Below are positions 36,320-45,412 of a stretch of 64,000 nucleotides of DNA, piece after piece. The first letter of the stretch is position 1. The number at the start of each line of letters is the position of its first letter. Source of the stretch: UBA7672 sp963718145 (GTDB lineage: Bacteria > Pseudomonadota > Alphaproteobacteria > Caulobacterales > Hyphomonadaceae); the NCBI GenBank assembly GCA_963718145.1, contig CAVQYJ010000020.1:744001-808000 (forward strand), given 5' to 3'. The notes beneath the pieces were generated by a model. That model was not told the DNA's origin and did no database searches. It saw only the letters and a program-made list of their open reading frames with translations. The position numbers were made by a program, and so were the translations under genes.

Positions 36320-37438
36320 ATGGACATGGATGTCGTGGTCATCGGAGCGGGGGCCGTAGGCCTCGCCGTGGCCGCGGCGTTCGCTCGCTCGGGCCGCGAA
36401 GTTCTGGTGCTGGAGGCGGCCGACGGAATCGGCACGGGAACCTCCTCACGCAATTCCGAGGTCATCCACGGCGGCATGTACTATCCAACGGGAAGCCTTC
36501 GCCACCGCATGTGCGTCGAGGGGCGGCGGAAGCTCTATGCCTATCTCGAAGCGCGAAGCCTTCCGCACCAGAAGCGCGGCAAGCTGATCGTCGCCACGTC
36601 CGACAGCGAGACCACCAAGATCGAAGCCATCCATGCGACGGGGCTCAGGAACGATGTCGAGAACCTGAAGCTGATCTCGGGCGCCGAGGCGATGGCGTGG
36701 GAGCCCAACCTCTCTTGCACCGCTGCTCTGTGGTCGCCAGAGACCGGCATCGTCGACAGTCATTCCTACATGCTGGCCCTGCAGGGCGACATCGAGGATG
36801 CGGGCGGGATGCTGGCGTTCGAGACGCCGGTGACGCGCATCGAGCACCTGACCGGCGGCGGGTTCCGCGTGCACACGGGCGGGGCGGAGCCGGGCTCGGT
36901 GACCTGCCGGCGGCTGGTGAACTCGGCGGGGCTGTATGCGCATCGCGTCGGCCGCGCGATCGAAGGCTATCCGCAGGATCTTATTCCGAAGTTCGTGCTG
37001 GCGAAGGGCAATTATTTTGGCTGTGCGGGCAGGCCGGCCTTCACGCGGCTGATCTATCCGGCGCCGGTCGAGGGCGGGCTGGGCGTGCACGTCACGCTGG
37101 ATCTCGCCGGCCGCATGAAGTTCGGGCCGGACGTGGAATGGCTCACCACCACTAATCCGGACGAGGTCGACTACCGGGTCGAGCCGCGGCGGTCGGACTC
37201 GTTCTATGCGGCGATCCGCACCTACTGGCCGGGCCTGAAGGATGGGGCGATCCTGCCGGACTATTCGGGCTGCCGGCCCAAGCTGTCGGGCCCGGGCGAG
37301 CCGGCGGCCGACTTCCGCATCGACGGGCCGGAGCTGCACGGCATCGAGGGGCTGGTGAACCTGTTCGGGATCGAAAGCCCGGGGCTCACATCCTCGCTGG
37401 CGATCGCCGACGAAGTGAAACGCAGGCTCGCCAACTAG
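36320..37438 (+). CDS. FAD-dependent oxidoreductase, LhgO/DAO family
   Basis: A 372-residue flavoprotein starting MDMDVVVIGAGAVGLAVAAA, the dinucleotide-binding G-x-G-x2-G; E is found at the end of strand 2 (LVLEAADGIG). NSEVIHGGMYYPTGSLRHRM and GIESPGLTSSLAIAD are typical of L-2-hydroxyglutarate oxidase (LhgO) relatives. The ATG at 36320 follows GGGGAG. It should oxidise a 2-hydroxy acid or a related amine; the exact substrate is uncertain. It stands alone, divergent from nadE and convergent with the XRE regulator. Confidence 0.85.
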   Translation: MDMDVVVIGAGAVGLAVAAAFARSGREVLVLEAADGIGTGTSSRNSEVIHGGMYYPTGSLRHRMCVEGRRKLYAYLEARSLPHQKRGKLIVATSDSETTKIEAIHATGLRNDVENLKLISGAEAMAWEPNLSCTAALWSPETGIVDSHSYMLALQGDIEDAGGMLAFETPVTRIEHLTGGGFRVHTGGAEPGSVTCRRLVNSAGLYAHRVGRAIEGYPQDLIPKFVLAKGNYFGCAGRPAFTRLIYPAPVEGGLGVHVTLDLAGRMKFGPDVEWLTTTNPDEVDYRVEPRRSDSFYAAIRTYWPGLKDGAILPDYSGCRPKLSGPGEPAADFRIDGPELHGIEGLVNLFGIESPGLTSSLAIADEVKRRLAN

Positions 37439-37446
37439 GCGGGCGG

Positions 37447-37848
37447 CTACTTCCCGTTGAGGCGGTCTTCCAGCACCACCATAGAGCGCGCCATGGCGAT
37501 GGCGGCGTCGAACGCTGCAGGCGAGGTGAACTGGCTGAACACTTCGATCACGCGGGCGCATTCGGTGGGGCCGATGCCTTGCGACTGGGATCCGTCCATC
37601 CCGGCGCAGGCGGCAATGTCGATGGCGGAGAAGAAATAGCTGATCGGGGTGTCGAGGGCCTGGGCTATCTGGAGCAGGTGGCTGGCGGGAATGCGCGAAG
37701 CGCCGGCTTCGTACTGCTTGAGGCTTGCCTGGGCGATCTGCGATTTTGCGGCGAGCTGCTTGTGGGTGAGCCCTGCATCTTCACGGCAGGCCGCGATCAT
37801 CGCGCCGACGAGGTGATCGATCACCTTCGAAGACCTTGGATTGCCCAC
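37447..37848 (-). CDS. XRE-family helix-turn-helix regulator
   Basis: A GTG start at 37848, preceded by GGGGCGGG, gives 133 residues: VGNPRSSKVIDHLVGAMIAA, then CREDAGLTHKQLAAKSQIAQ and ASLKQYEAGASRIPASHLLQ, a standard XRE helix-turn-helix, and a 55-residue tail. The frame is open upstream to 37959 but that part has odd composition. Last gene of the minus-strand operon, 67 bases after the small protein. It may regulate this operon. Confidence 0.8.
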   Translation of the reverse strand: MGNPRSSKVIDHLVGAMIAACREDAGLTHKQLAAKSQIAQASLKQYEAGASRIPASHLLQIAQALDTPISYFFSAIDIAACAGMDGSQSQGIGPTECARVIEVFSQFTSPAAFDAAIAMARSMVVLEDRLNGK

Positions 37849-37915
37849 CGAACCCGCCCCTGCAATGACCAGGGTTCGAGACTGCGCCGGAATGCGCGGC
37901 GGCGCAACCGAGGCG

Positions 37916-38128
37916 TCAGTCCGGAGTTCGCGAAGCCGCCGATGGGAGGTCGCCCGCAAGACTGAGTTCGATCTTCAGCTCAGCCTCGAGACGGTCGAGG
38001 TGCTGCTTCAGCGTCTTGGGATCGTTCACCAGGCTCGGAACGATGTCGGCCATGAAACGCGTCATATGGATGAGTGCTGCCAATTCCTCGGCGGCGTCAC
38101 GCTTGCGATCGGGTTCGAGGCGGGACAT
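37916..38128 (-). CDS. small helical protein, function unknown
   Basis: A 70-residue protein: MSRLEPDRKRDAAEELAALI, then HMTRFMADIVPSLVNDPKTL and a charged helix LEAELKIELSLAGDL. Its ATG overlaps the stop of the isochorismatase-like gene (ATGA). The amphipathic pattern suggests a partner-binding helix. No family is recognised. Confidence 0.65.
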   Translation of the reverse strand: MSRLEPDRKRDAAEELAALIHMTRFMADIVPSLVNDPKTLKQHLDRLEAELKIELSLAGDLPSAASRTPD

Positions 38129-38703
38129 CAGCGCCCTCCGGACTGGCTGAGCATGTGGTCGCGCGTCATCGCGGGCGGGGCCGGGGTGAGGGTCGCCAGC
38201 TCGTATGAGGTGACCGCGCTCTCGAACGAGCGCGCAAGTGTTTCGATGGCGGCGAGGCGGTCGTCCTCGCCAACCCCGTGGGCCGCCATGTCGGCGGCGG
38301 CGTCGGTCACCACGTGGAGGGAATGTCGACGTTCGATGCCGTCGATCAACGTCGCCGAGATCACACCGGCGCCGGCATAGCTCACGAGGAAGACGGGCGA
38401 GAGATGGAAGGGGAACATCAGGCGGTCGAACTCGTGGAGGCCGAAAGGCGAAAGGCCGCGCTGCCAGAAGTAGGATTCCGACGGAAGGGGGGAGAGGCCG
38501 GGTATGGTCGCCTCGCCGGCGGCGCGCATCGTGTCGGAATCGAGGAAGACGTGAACGAGTGTCCAGCCCGACATGCGCGCCTGGCCGAGCAGCCGCTCGC
38601 ACACCGTGCGGCGCGCCGATGCAGACTGGGAGAACAGCGGCCCGCCGGGGTCCACGAAGGCGCGCTGCAAGCCCTGGCACAGGAGGACAGGTTGCGTGAT
38701 CAT
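38128..38703 (-). CDS. isochorismatase-fold protein lacking catalytic residues
   Basis: A 191-residue protein with the fold order of isochorismatase-like cysteine hydrolases: VLLCQGLQRAFVDPGGPLF at the start (family: V-I-D-M-Q-x-x-F), WTLVHVFLDSDTM, and FLVSYAGAGVISATLIDGIE, then HVVTDAAAD. The active-site aspartate is replaced near Q/G, and the nucleophile cysteine position reads serine (GVISAT), so it is probably a pseudoenzyme or does another reaction. Its start overlaps the GNAT gene stop and its stop overlaps the next gene. Confidence 0.7.
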   Translation of the reverse strand: MITQPVLLCQGLQRAFVDPGGPLFSQSASARRTVCERLLGQARMSGWTLVHVFLDSDTMRAAGEATIPGLSPLPSESYFWQRGLSPFGLHEFDRLMFPFHLSPVFLVSYAGAGVISATLIDGIERRHSLHVVTDAAADMAAHGVGEDDRLAAIETLARSFESAVTSYELATLTPAPPAMTRDHMLSQSGGR

Positions 38704-39371
38704 GATGCGCTCGCCCTCAGAGCCTCGGCGGCCTTGGAGCCGTTCGAGGCCGGCCTGGCGGCGTGCGGCAGGATGGGCTGCGGTTTAGGGTCGAGCACGC
38801 CTTCCTTGTCCCAGTCGCCTTCGGGGCGCAGGACCACGAACGGATCGCTGTCGAAGCGGATCGCCAGCGGATGCTCAGGCACCGGGATATCCAGCGTCAG
38901 ATAGTCGAAACCGGAGACGCCAAAGCCTTCGCGCTCGATGACCCGGCAGGTCATCACATGCGTCCACATGCCTTCGAGACGCGCCTGGATGTAGGCGAGG
39001 GCGCGCCTGTAGCCCTTGCGCGCGATGACCTCGAAGGCGTGCGCCATCAGGAAATTGAGGATCGCGCCGCCGCGCCGGCGCGGATCGATGCAGACGCGCT
39101 CGATCTTGCAGAAGTCGCTGAAGAAGCGGATGCGCAGGGAGCCCGCTGGCTGGCCGTTCTCGTTGGCGAGCAGGTGGAGCGCGCACAGGTCGTTGCCGTC
39201 GAACTCCTCGTCATAGGGACAGTCCTGCTCGGACATGTAGGTGATGGCGCGCAGCACGCTGACCTTCTGCAGGTCGTCGAGCGAGCGCACCACGTGCACC
39301 GTTATGTCGGAACGATTGTGGTGGCGTTCGGCGTTGAGGAGCGGGAGGCGCCCGGTCTCCGGCAGGGCCAT
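38700..39371 (-). CDS. GNAT-family N-acyltransferase
   Basis: A 223-residue protein. DLQKVSVLRAITYMSEQDCP and CALHLLANENGQPAGSLRIR form the N-terminal half; KIERVCIDPRRRGGAILNFL carries the acyl-CoA pyrophosphate loop (R-R-R-G-G-A); ARKGYRRALAYIQARLEGMW and FGVSGFDYLTLDIP complete the GNAT fold. The early pattern with a Y-D-E-E-F stretch recalls acyl-homoserine lactone synthases, but key residues differ. It overlaps the isochorismatase-fold gene and follows the unknown 233-residue gene by 11 bases. The acyl donor and acceptor are unknown. Confidence 0.8.
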   Translation of the reverse strand: MALPETGRLPLLNAERHHNRSDITVHVVRSLDDLQKVSVLRAITYMSEQDCPYDEEFDGNDLCALHLLANENGQPAGSLRIRFFSDFCKIERVCIDPRRRGGAILNFLMAHAFEVIARKGYRRALAYIQARLEGMWTHVMTCRVIEREGFGVSGFDYLTLDIPVPEHPLAIRFDSDPFVVLRPEGDWDKEGVLDPKPQPILPHAARPASNGSKAAEALRASAS

Positions 39372-39382
39372 GGCGCTTTCTC

Positions 39383-40084
39383 CTACGGCTGCTGTTCGCG
39401 ATCAAAGATGTAGAGATCGGGGACGCCATAGGCGACCGAGTGGAAGCCGAGATGGAGCATCGCGTTGCCGCCTTCAGGCGTGGCCCCGCGTCCATAGCCG
39501 CGGACGTTCTGGTAGAAGCCGTCGCGCCAGGCGAGGCAGCAGCGCATCACATTGAGACGCGCGCGCATGCCCTTGCCAGCGTAGAGCCAGACATACATGC
39601 CCGGAAAATAGTCGCCGGGCGCGCAGACATGCTCGAGGCGGGGGATCAAGGTGTTGAACGAGCCGTCGCGCATCGCCACCTCGCCTGCCGCGTTGAGAGG
39701 GAGAAGCAGGATGATGCCTGTGATCTCTCCTCCCGGCGCGGCAGGCGCAGGCGCTGACCCGCCCCCATCTGGACTAGAATTCTTCGCGGAGCCGCGCGCC
39801 GGCTCGATGTGGATGTGGACGGTGCCGCCGGTGTGTTCCTCAACCGCGCGCACCGCTTCCACCGGTGCGAGCTGGCCGCCCATGATCCCTTCGGCCGCGG
39901 TGTGGACCATCGGCAGTTCATGCGGCGCCGTGGCGCGGAACCCGAACGGGGAGGCCTCCGCCGTCGTGATCGGCGGATTCCACACGGGAACCACCCCGGA
40001 CGCACGAAGCGCCTGCGACGCCGTATCGCCGACTGCGAGGGGCGCGGGATGCTTAGGCCGTGTACTCACGTTGGTATCCAGCAA
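39383..40084 (-). CDS. unknown protein, first gene of the GNAT operon
   Basis: A 233-residue soluble protein from a TTG start with GGGGG about eight bases upstream: LDTNVSTRPKHPAPLAVGDT at the start, GIMGGQLAPVEAVRAVEEHT, a Ser/Pro/Gly-rich linker, then EITGIILLLPLNAAGEVAMR and MYVWLYAGKGMRARLNVMRC. The second half could be an acyltransferase-like fold, but no family is recognised with confidence. It is divergent from the LysR gene across 84 bases. Confidence 0.7.
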   Translation of the reverse strand: MLDTNVSTRPKHPAPLAVGDTASQALRASGVVPVWNPPITTAEASPFGFRATAPHELPMVHTAAEGIMGGQLAPVEAVRAVEEHTGGTVHIHIEPARGSAKNSSPDGGGSAPAPAAPGGEITGIILLLPLNAAGEVAMRDGSFNTLIPRLEHVCAPGDYFPGMYVWLYAGKGMRARLNVMRCCLAWRDGFYQNVRGYGRGATPEGGNAMLHLGFHSVAYGVPDLYIFDREQQP

Positions 40085-40168
40085 GCGGACCCCCGATTGG
40101 ACTTAACCATTAAGCCAACTCGGACTGGCGCTCCGCCACAGACAATGTTTGACTAGGGGTATGAAGTT

Positions 40169-41122
40169 TTGGTGGTAGCCGTGGACCTGCAGAAACTCGA
40201 CTGGGCATGTCTTCCGGTGTTCGCCGCGGTGGCGCGGACCGGCAGCATCAATGCGGCCGCGACCCAGCTGGCGGTGAGCCCGGCCAAGGTGTCGCGCGAC
40301 CTCGACATGCTGGAAGGCATGGTTGGGCGGCCGCTTCTCATTCGTACGCCGCGCGGCGTTTCCTTGACGCCCATCGGTTCGACCCTGCTCGCGAGAGTGG
40401 AGACCATGAACGACACGTTCGTGGCGTTCAAGGACGATGTGGCCAACGCGCCCGCCGTCGATACCGGACAGGTGACGATTGCCGCCTTCGACGGCATTGC
40501 GACCTACTGGCTGGCGCGACGCCTGCCGGAGTTCCACCGCTCCAATCCCCGGATCGAGATCGGCCTCAAGGTCGTCCAGCACACCGCCGACCTCATCAAT
40601 GGCGAGGCCGACATCGCGGTGCAGTTCGAGGAGCCGACCTCGCCCAACCTGATCTCGCGGGTCGGCGGCTGGATCCACTACATCCCTTTTGCGAGCCCCG
40701 GCTATCTCAACGTGTTTGGCATGCCGGACAACATGTTCGACGCCGGCAAGCACCGCGTGCTGATCCACTCCGAATACAAGATGCAGACCGGCGCCTGGGC
40801 GCAAGGCACCCTAGCGTGGAAGGAAGTGGTCAAGAATGTGCTGCAGACAAATTCCTCGACTGTGCTGGTTGAGGATTGCGCCTCCGATGGCGGAATCGCG
40901 GCGCTGCCATCCTACATCGCCGAATGCGAGCCGCGCGTGCTGGCGCTGAACTTCCGTCCGCTGGCCTCGCTGCGCTTCTGGCTGGTCTACACCGAACGCG
41001 CGCGCGACCAGGAGAAGTTCCAGCCGGTGCTGGCCTGGCTGCGCGAGTGTTTCAACCCGGCTCGCCATCCCTGGTTCCGCGAGGCCTTCGTGCCGCCGGT
41101 CCTTCCGGTGACGACCAACTAG
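40169..41122 (+). CDS. LysR-family transcriptional regulator
   Basis: A 317-residue regulator: the N-terminal helix-turn-helix reads TGSINAAATQLAVSPAKVSR and GRPLLIRTPRGVSLTPIGST, followed by a substrate-binding domain (RIEIGLKVVQHTADLINGEA, VGGWIHYIPFASPGYLN, SDGGIAALPSYIAECEPRVL). TTG at 40169 after GGGG is a possible start; GTG at 40172 or 40181 are alternatives. It faces the GNAT operon, the typical position for a LysR regulator of the divergent genes. Its stop shares CTAG with the convergent epimerase gene. Confidence 0.9.
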   Translation: MVVAVDLQKLDWACLPVFAAVARTGSINAAATQLAVSPAKVSRDLDMLEGMVGRPLLIRTPRGVSLTPIGSTLLARVETMNDTFVAFKDDVANAPAVDTGQVTIAAFDGIATYWLARRLPEFHRSNPRIEIGLKVVQHTADLINGEADIAVQFEEPTSPNLISRVGGWIHYIPFASPGYLNVFGMPDNMFDAGKHRVLIHSEYKMQTGAWAQGTLAWKEVVKNVLQTNSSTVLVEDCASDGGIAALPSYIAECEPRVLALNFRPLASLRFWLVYTERARDQEKFQPVLAWLRECFNPARHPWFREAFVPPVLPVTTN

Positions 41123-42267
41123 GCCGCGTCCGAGACGCGCAGCACTTCAGCGAAGGCCAGGAAGACGTGATAGAGCGTCGAGGCCGGGATCGTCGAGACG
41201 GCCGGCTTCCCATCCGCATCGAACGCATCGATCCAAGCGCCGCGCGGCGTGTGGCGCAGATAGCGATCGAGCAGCAGGCCCGCCGACGCGCGCACCATGT
41301 CGGACGGGTCAGTCCCGTCCAGCTCTTGCAGTGCGATCGCGGCCTTGATGCGCTCGGTGTTGGGCCAGGTGCGCGAGCCCTTGTCGATCGGCGTCCCGTC
41401 ATCGCGTACCTGGTTGAAGGTGGCGCACGAGGCCGGATCGACGCCGTGCTTTTCCGCGAAAGCCGCGGCGGCGCGAATCTCCGCGGCCGTGTCGAGGCCC
41501 AGGAGCTTGTGGCAGGAATTGAGGATCCAGCACCATTCGAACTGGTGGCCCGGCTCGGTAATGCGGCCATCGGCGCCCGGCGCACGGCCGAGGTCGTCGG
41601 TGAAGTATTCGGCGAGCGTGCCGGTCCTGAGATCGAAGAATTTCGTCTGGAAGAGGCCAGCCAGTTCCTTCGCGAGATCGCCGAAGCGTTGTTCGCCGGT
41701 GGACTCATAGGCGGCGAGGCAGGCTTCGGCGAGGTGCATGTGCGGGTTCTGCTGGCGGAAGCCCCCCGAAACGCCAGGACGCGGCAGCTCGTTGTGGAAC
41801 CCCAGCCCGCTCGGGTGGCGCATGTGCGCCTCGATATAGTCGAGGGTGCGGTGCATCCAGTCGCGCGCGGTCTTCTCCCGGGTCGCGCGGTGGTACCAGG
41901 CGAAGGCGAACAGCACGAAGGCGATGTCGTAGAGGTCCGGCGTCGGATCGAGCTCGCCGCCCTCGCGCGTGAGCTTGCGGGCGAATCCCTTATCGGGTCC
42001 GTTCCAGGTCTTCGAGACCAGGAATTCGACGCCATGGCGCGCGAGATCGACGCCCTTGTTGAAACCCAGCGTGAAGCCGTGGCTGAAAACGTAGATCTGC
42101 CGGGCCGTGACGCGTGTGCGCTTGAAGCCCGAGACAGCGTCGCGCCCGTCGAGGGTCATCTGTTCGACATAGCCGCCATTCGTCCGGTCGAGGCCATTGG
42201 CCGCCCACCAGGGCAGGGCGGCGGTGAACATCCAGTGGTGGATCGCGTCGCGATGGGGAAGGTGCAA
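41119..42267 (-). CDS. N-acylglucosamine 2-epimerase / mannose isomerase family (AGE)
   Basis: A 382-residue alpha/alpha-barrel enzyme from a TTG start after AGGGAG. Catalytic-type motifs: RQIYVFSHGFTLG, NPHMHLAEACLAAYE, GRITEPGHQFEWCWILNSCH, and HTPRGAWIDAFDADGK; the two histidines and the PGHQFEW box are characteristic of the family (AGE, YihS, mannose isomerase). It probably interconverts mannose/fructose/glucose or acyl-amino sugars. Last gene of the ugd-uxs-gtrA run, and close to manC, which would use mannose phosphate. Confidence 0.85.
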   Translation of the reverse strand: MHLPHRDAIHHWMFTAALPWWAANGLDRTNGGYVEQMTLDGRDAVSGFKRTRVTARQIYVFSHGFTLGFNKGVDLARHGVEFLVSKTWNGPDKGFARKLTREGGELDPTPDLYDIAFVLFAFAWYHRATREKTARDWMHRTLDYIEAHMRHPSGLGFHNELPRPGVSGGFRQQNPHMHLAEACLAAYESTGEQRFGDLAKELAGLFQTKFFDLRTGTLAEYFTDDLGRAPGADGRITEPGHQFEWCWILNSCHKLLGLDTAAEIRAAAAFAEKHGVDPASCATFNQVRDDGTPIDKGSRTWPNTERIKAAIALQELDGTDPSDMVRASAGLLLDRYLRHTPRGAWIDAFDADGKPAVSTIPASTLYHVFLAFAEVLRVSDAA

Positions 42268-42300
42268 GCGGCGTCTCCCTGGAGACTACCGGCCGGACCG

Positions 42301-42714
42301 CTAGCGGTATGTGTAGCTCCGGTGGAGGAAGTAGCTTGAGAAGGTGGGTGCGGCCACCCCAATCAGGTGCGCCATCTCGAACGGGTGGAACGTCCAGTCC
42401 AGCGCCGGAAGGACAATGCGCGCCATCAGGGTCGAGACGGCCCAAGCCAGCGCCATGCCGACAAGGTTCACCTGCACGAATCGCACGGCCCGGCGACGCA
42501 GGGGCGTGTCCGGATTGCCGAAGATCGCGCGCTGGAACAGCACGAAGGCGATGACCATGCCGACCAGGTAGGCGAGGATGACTGCGGCTTCGAACGGCAT
42601 CACGAAGTTGAGGAGATAGCGCGAGACAAGATTGGCGCCGGCCGCCAGCGACCCCGTCGCCACAAAGGCGGCGAACTGCCCGAAATTGCCCTTACTCTCG
42701 CTGACAGAGGTCAT
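42301..42714 (-). CDS. GtrA-like membrane protein
   Basis: A 137-residue protein with four predicted helices: QFAAFVATGSLAAGANLVSR, AVILAYLVGMVIAFVLFQRA, RFVQVNLVGMALAWAVSTLM, and a C-terminal IGVAAPTFSSYFLHRSYTYR. The end matches GtrA proteins, which help flip undecaprenyl-linked sugars used by GtrB/GtrC-type glucosyltransferases. No GtrB is next to it. It lies between the AGE and UXS genes. Confidence 0.87.
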   Translation of the reverse strand: MTSVSESKGNFGQFAAFVATGSLAAGANLVSRYLLNFVMPFEAAVILAYLVGMVIAFVLFQRAIFGNPDTPLRRRAVRFVQVNLVGMALAWAVSTLMARIVLPALDWTFHPFEMAHLIGVAAPTFSSYFLHRSYTYR

Positions 42715-42757
42715 GGTGGCATAGCTAGCGCAGGCGGATTAACGGCGCGTAGAGACC

Positions 42758-43720
<963 letters not shown>

Positions 43721-43793
43721 GCGTCCTCACGCGAAACGAGTCCGCGCGAGTGATGGAGCCGAGGGGCAGGCTTGTAAAGCTCGGACCGCCTGA

Positions 43794-45107
43794 TCAGGCA
43801 GGCTGGGGCCGGCCCACGCTCACATAGGTGAAGCCGCGGCGTTCCATGTCGGCCGGCTGGTAGACGTTGCGGAGGTCGACCACGACGGGCGACTTCAAGA
43901 GCTTCTTGACCCGATCGAGATCGAGGGCGCGGAACTGGTCCCATTCCGTGATCAGTACCATGGCGTCGGCGCCTTCGAGGGCCTGGAACGGACCTTCGGT
44001 GAACTCGACTTCGGTCAGGAGCTTGCCGGCCTCGTGCATGCTCTCGGGATCATAGGCCTTGATGCGCGCTCCTGCCGCCTGCAGGGCAGGGATGATGTCG
44101 AGCGCCGGCGCATCACGCATGTCGTCGGTGTTGGGCTTGAAGGCGAGGCCGAGCACGCCGATCGTCTTGCCCTTCACCGATCCGCCGACGGCCTTGATGA
44201 CGCGCTGCGCCATCGCCTTCTTGCGAGCGTTGTTGACCTCGACCACCGTGTCGACGATGCGCACGGGGCTGCCATTGTCGTTGGCCGTCTTGGTGAGGGC
44301 GAGCGTGTCCTTCGGGAAACACGAGCCGCCATAGCCAGGGCCGGCGTGGAGGAATTTCTTGCCGATGCGGTTGTCGAGGCCGATGCCGCGCGAGACGTCC
44401 TGGACGTTGGCGCCAACCTTCTCGCAGAGGTCCGCCATCTCGTTGATGAAGGTGATCTTGACCGCCAGGAAAGCGTTGGCGGCGTACTTGATCAGCTCCG
44501 ACGTGCGCCGTTCGGTGAACAGCATCGGCGTCTCGTTGAGGAAGAGCGGGCGATAGAGGTTGCGCATCACTTCGCGCGCTTCCTCGTTGTCGGTGCCGAC
44601 GACGACGCGGTCGGGCCGCTTGAAGTCGTTGATCGCCGCGCCCTCGCGCAGGAATTCCGGGTTGGAGACGACGGCGAATTTCGCATTCGGATTGGTCTTG
44701 CGGATGATGTCTTCGACTTCATCGCCCGTGCCAACGGGAACGGTCGACTTGGTGACGATCACCGTGAAGCCATCCATGTGCTCGGCGATCTCTTTCGCGG
44801 CGGCATAGACGTAGGAAAGGTCGGCATGGCCGTCGCCCCGGCGCGAGGGGGTGCCCACGGCGATGAAGATCGCGTCGGCCTTGCGGATGGCGTCGCGCGC
44901 GTCCAGGGTGAAGGACAACCGCCCTTCCTTGACGTTGGAGGCGACCAGTTCGGCCAGGCCAGGCTCGAAAATCGGCATCACGCCCTTTTCCAGACGCTCG
45001 ATCTTGGCCGGATCCTTGTCCACACAGACGACATCATGTCCGAAATCGGCAAAGCAGGCCCCGGACACCAGGCCGACATAACCGGCCCCGATCATCGTCA
45101 CGCGCAT
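43794..45107 (-). CDS. ugd: UDP-glucose 6-dehydrogenase
   Basis: A 437-residue dehydrogenase: MRVTMIGAGYVGLVSGACFA at the start, FIAVGTPSRRGDGHADLSYV, KSTVPVGTGDEVED, NPEFLREGAAINDFKRPDRV and the catalytic cysteine C263 in GPGYGGSCFPKD. It oxidises UDP-glucose to UDP-glucuronate with two NAD+. The UXS gene downstream uses the product. It could also accept a UDP-hexosamine for the WbpB/D/E branch, but the motifs are those of ordinary Ugd. Confidence 0.96.
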   Translation of the reverse strand: MRVTMIGAGYVGLVSGACFADFGHDVVCVDKDPAKIERLEKGVMPIFEPGLAELVASNVKEGRLSFTLDARDAIRKADAIFIAVGTPSRRGDGHADLSYVYAAAKEIAEHMDGFTVIVTKSTVPVGTGDEVEDIIRKTNPNAKFAVVSNPEFLREGAAINDFKRPDRVVVGTDNEEAREVMRNLYRPLFLNETPMLFTERRTSELIKYAANAFLAVKITFINEMADLCEKVGANVQDVSRGIGLDNRIGKKFLHAGPGYGGSCFPKDTLALTKTANDNGSPVRIVDTVVEVNNARKKAMAQRVIKAVGGSVKGKTIGVLGLAFKPNTDDMRDAPALDIIPALQAAGARIKAYDPESMHEAGKLLTEVEFTEGPFQALEGADAMVLITEWDQFRALDLDRVKKLLKSPVVVDLRNVYQPADMERRGFTYVSVGRPQPA

Positions 45108-45412
45108 CGCGCACCTCTAGGTAACATGGTCAGTTCAATAGACGCCTTGCCCGGCGCGCCTTGGTTAAGGGAAGCCAGGGCCCAGAAGTCAAGCCGCATC
45201 TGCCGCACGGGTATGCAGGCATTGCGCCGCTGGCTCTTCATCAGGCGCCGCCCCGGGCCCTGCCCAGGCCGGATGTGCCCGGAAGGCGAAAATGCTCTAG
45301 AAGATTCGCCTCGGCCGGGACGTGAAACGCCCGTGGCCGTCACGCGTTAACGCTCGGCGCCCTACAGCCTGGCGTGGCGGACGGTCGGCGCCGCGCCGCA
45401 TGGGAGCAGGAC

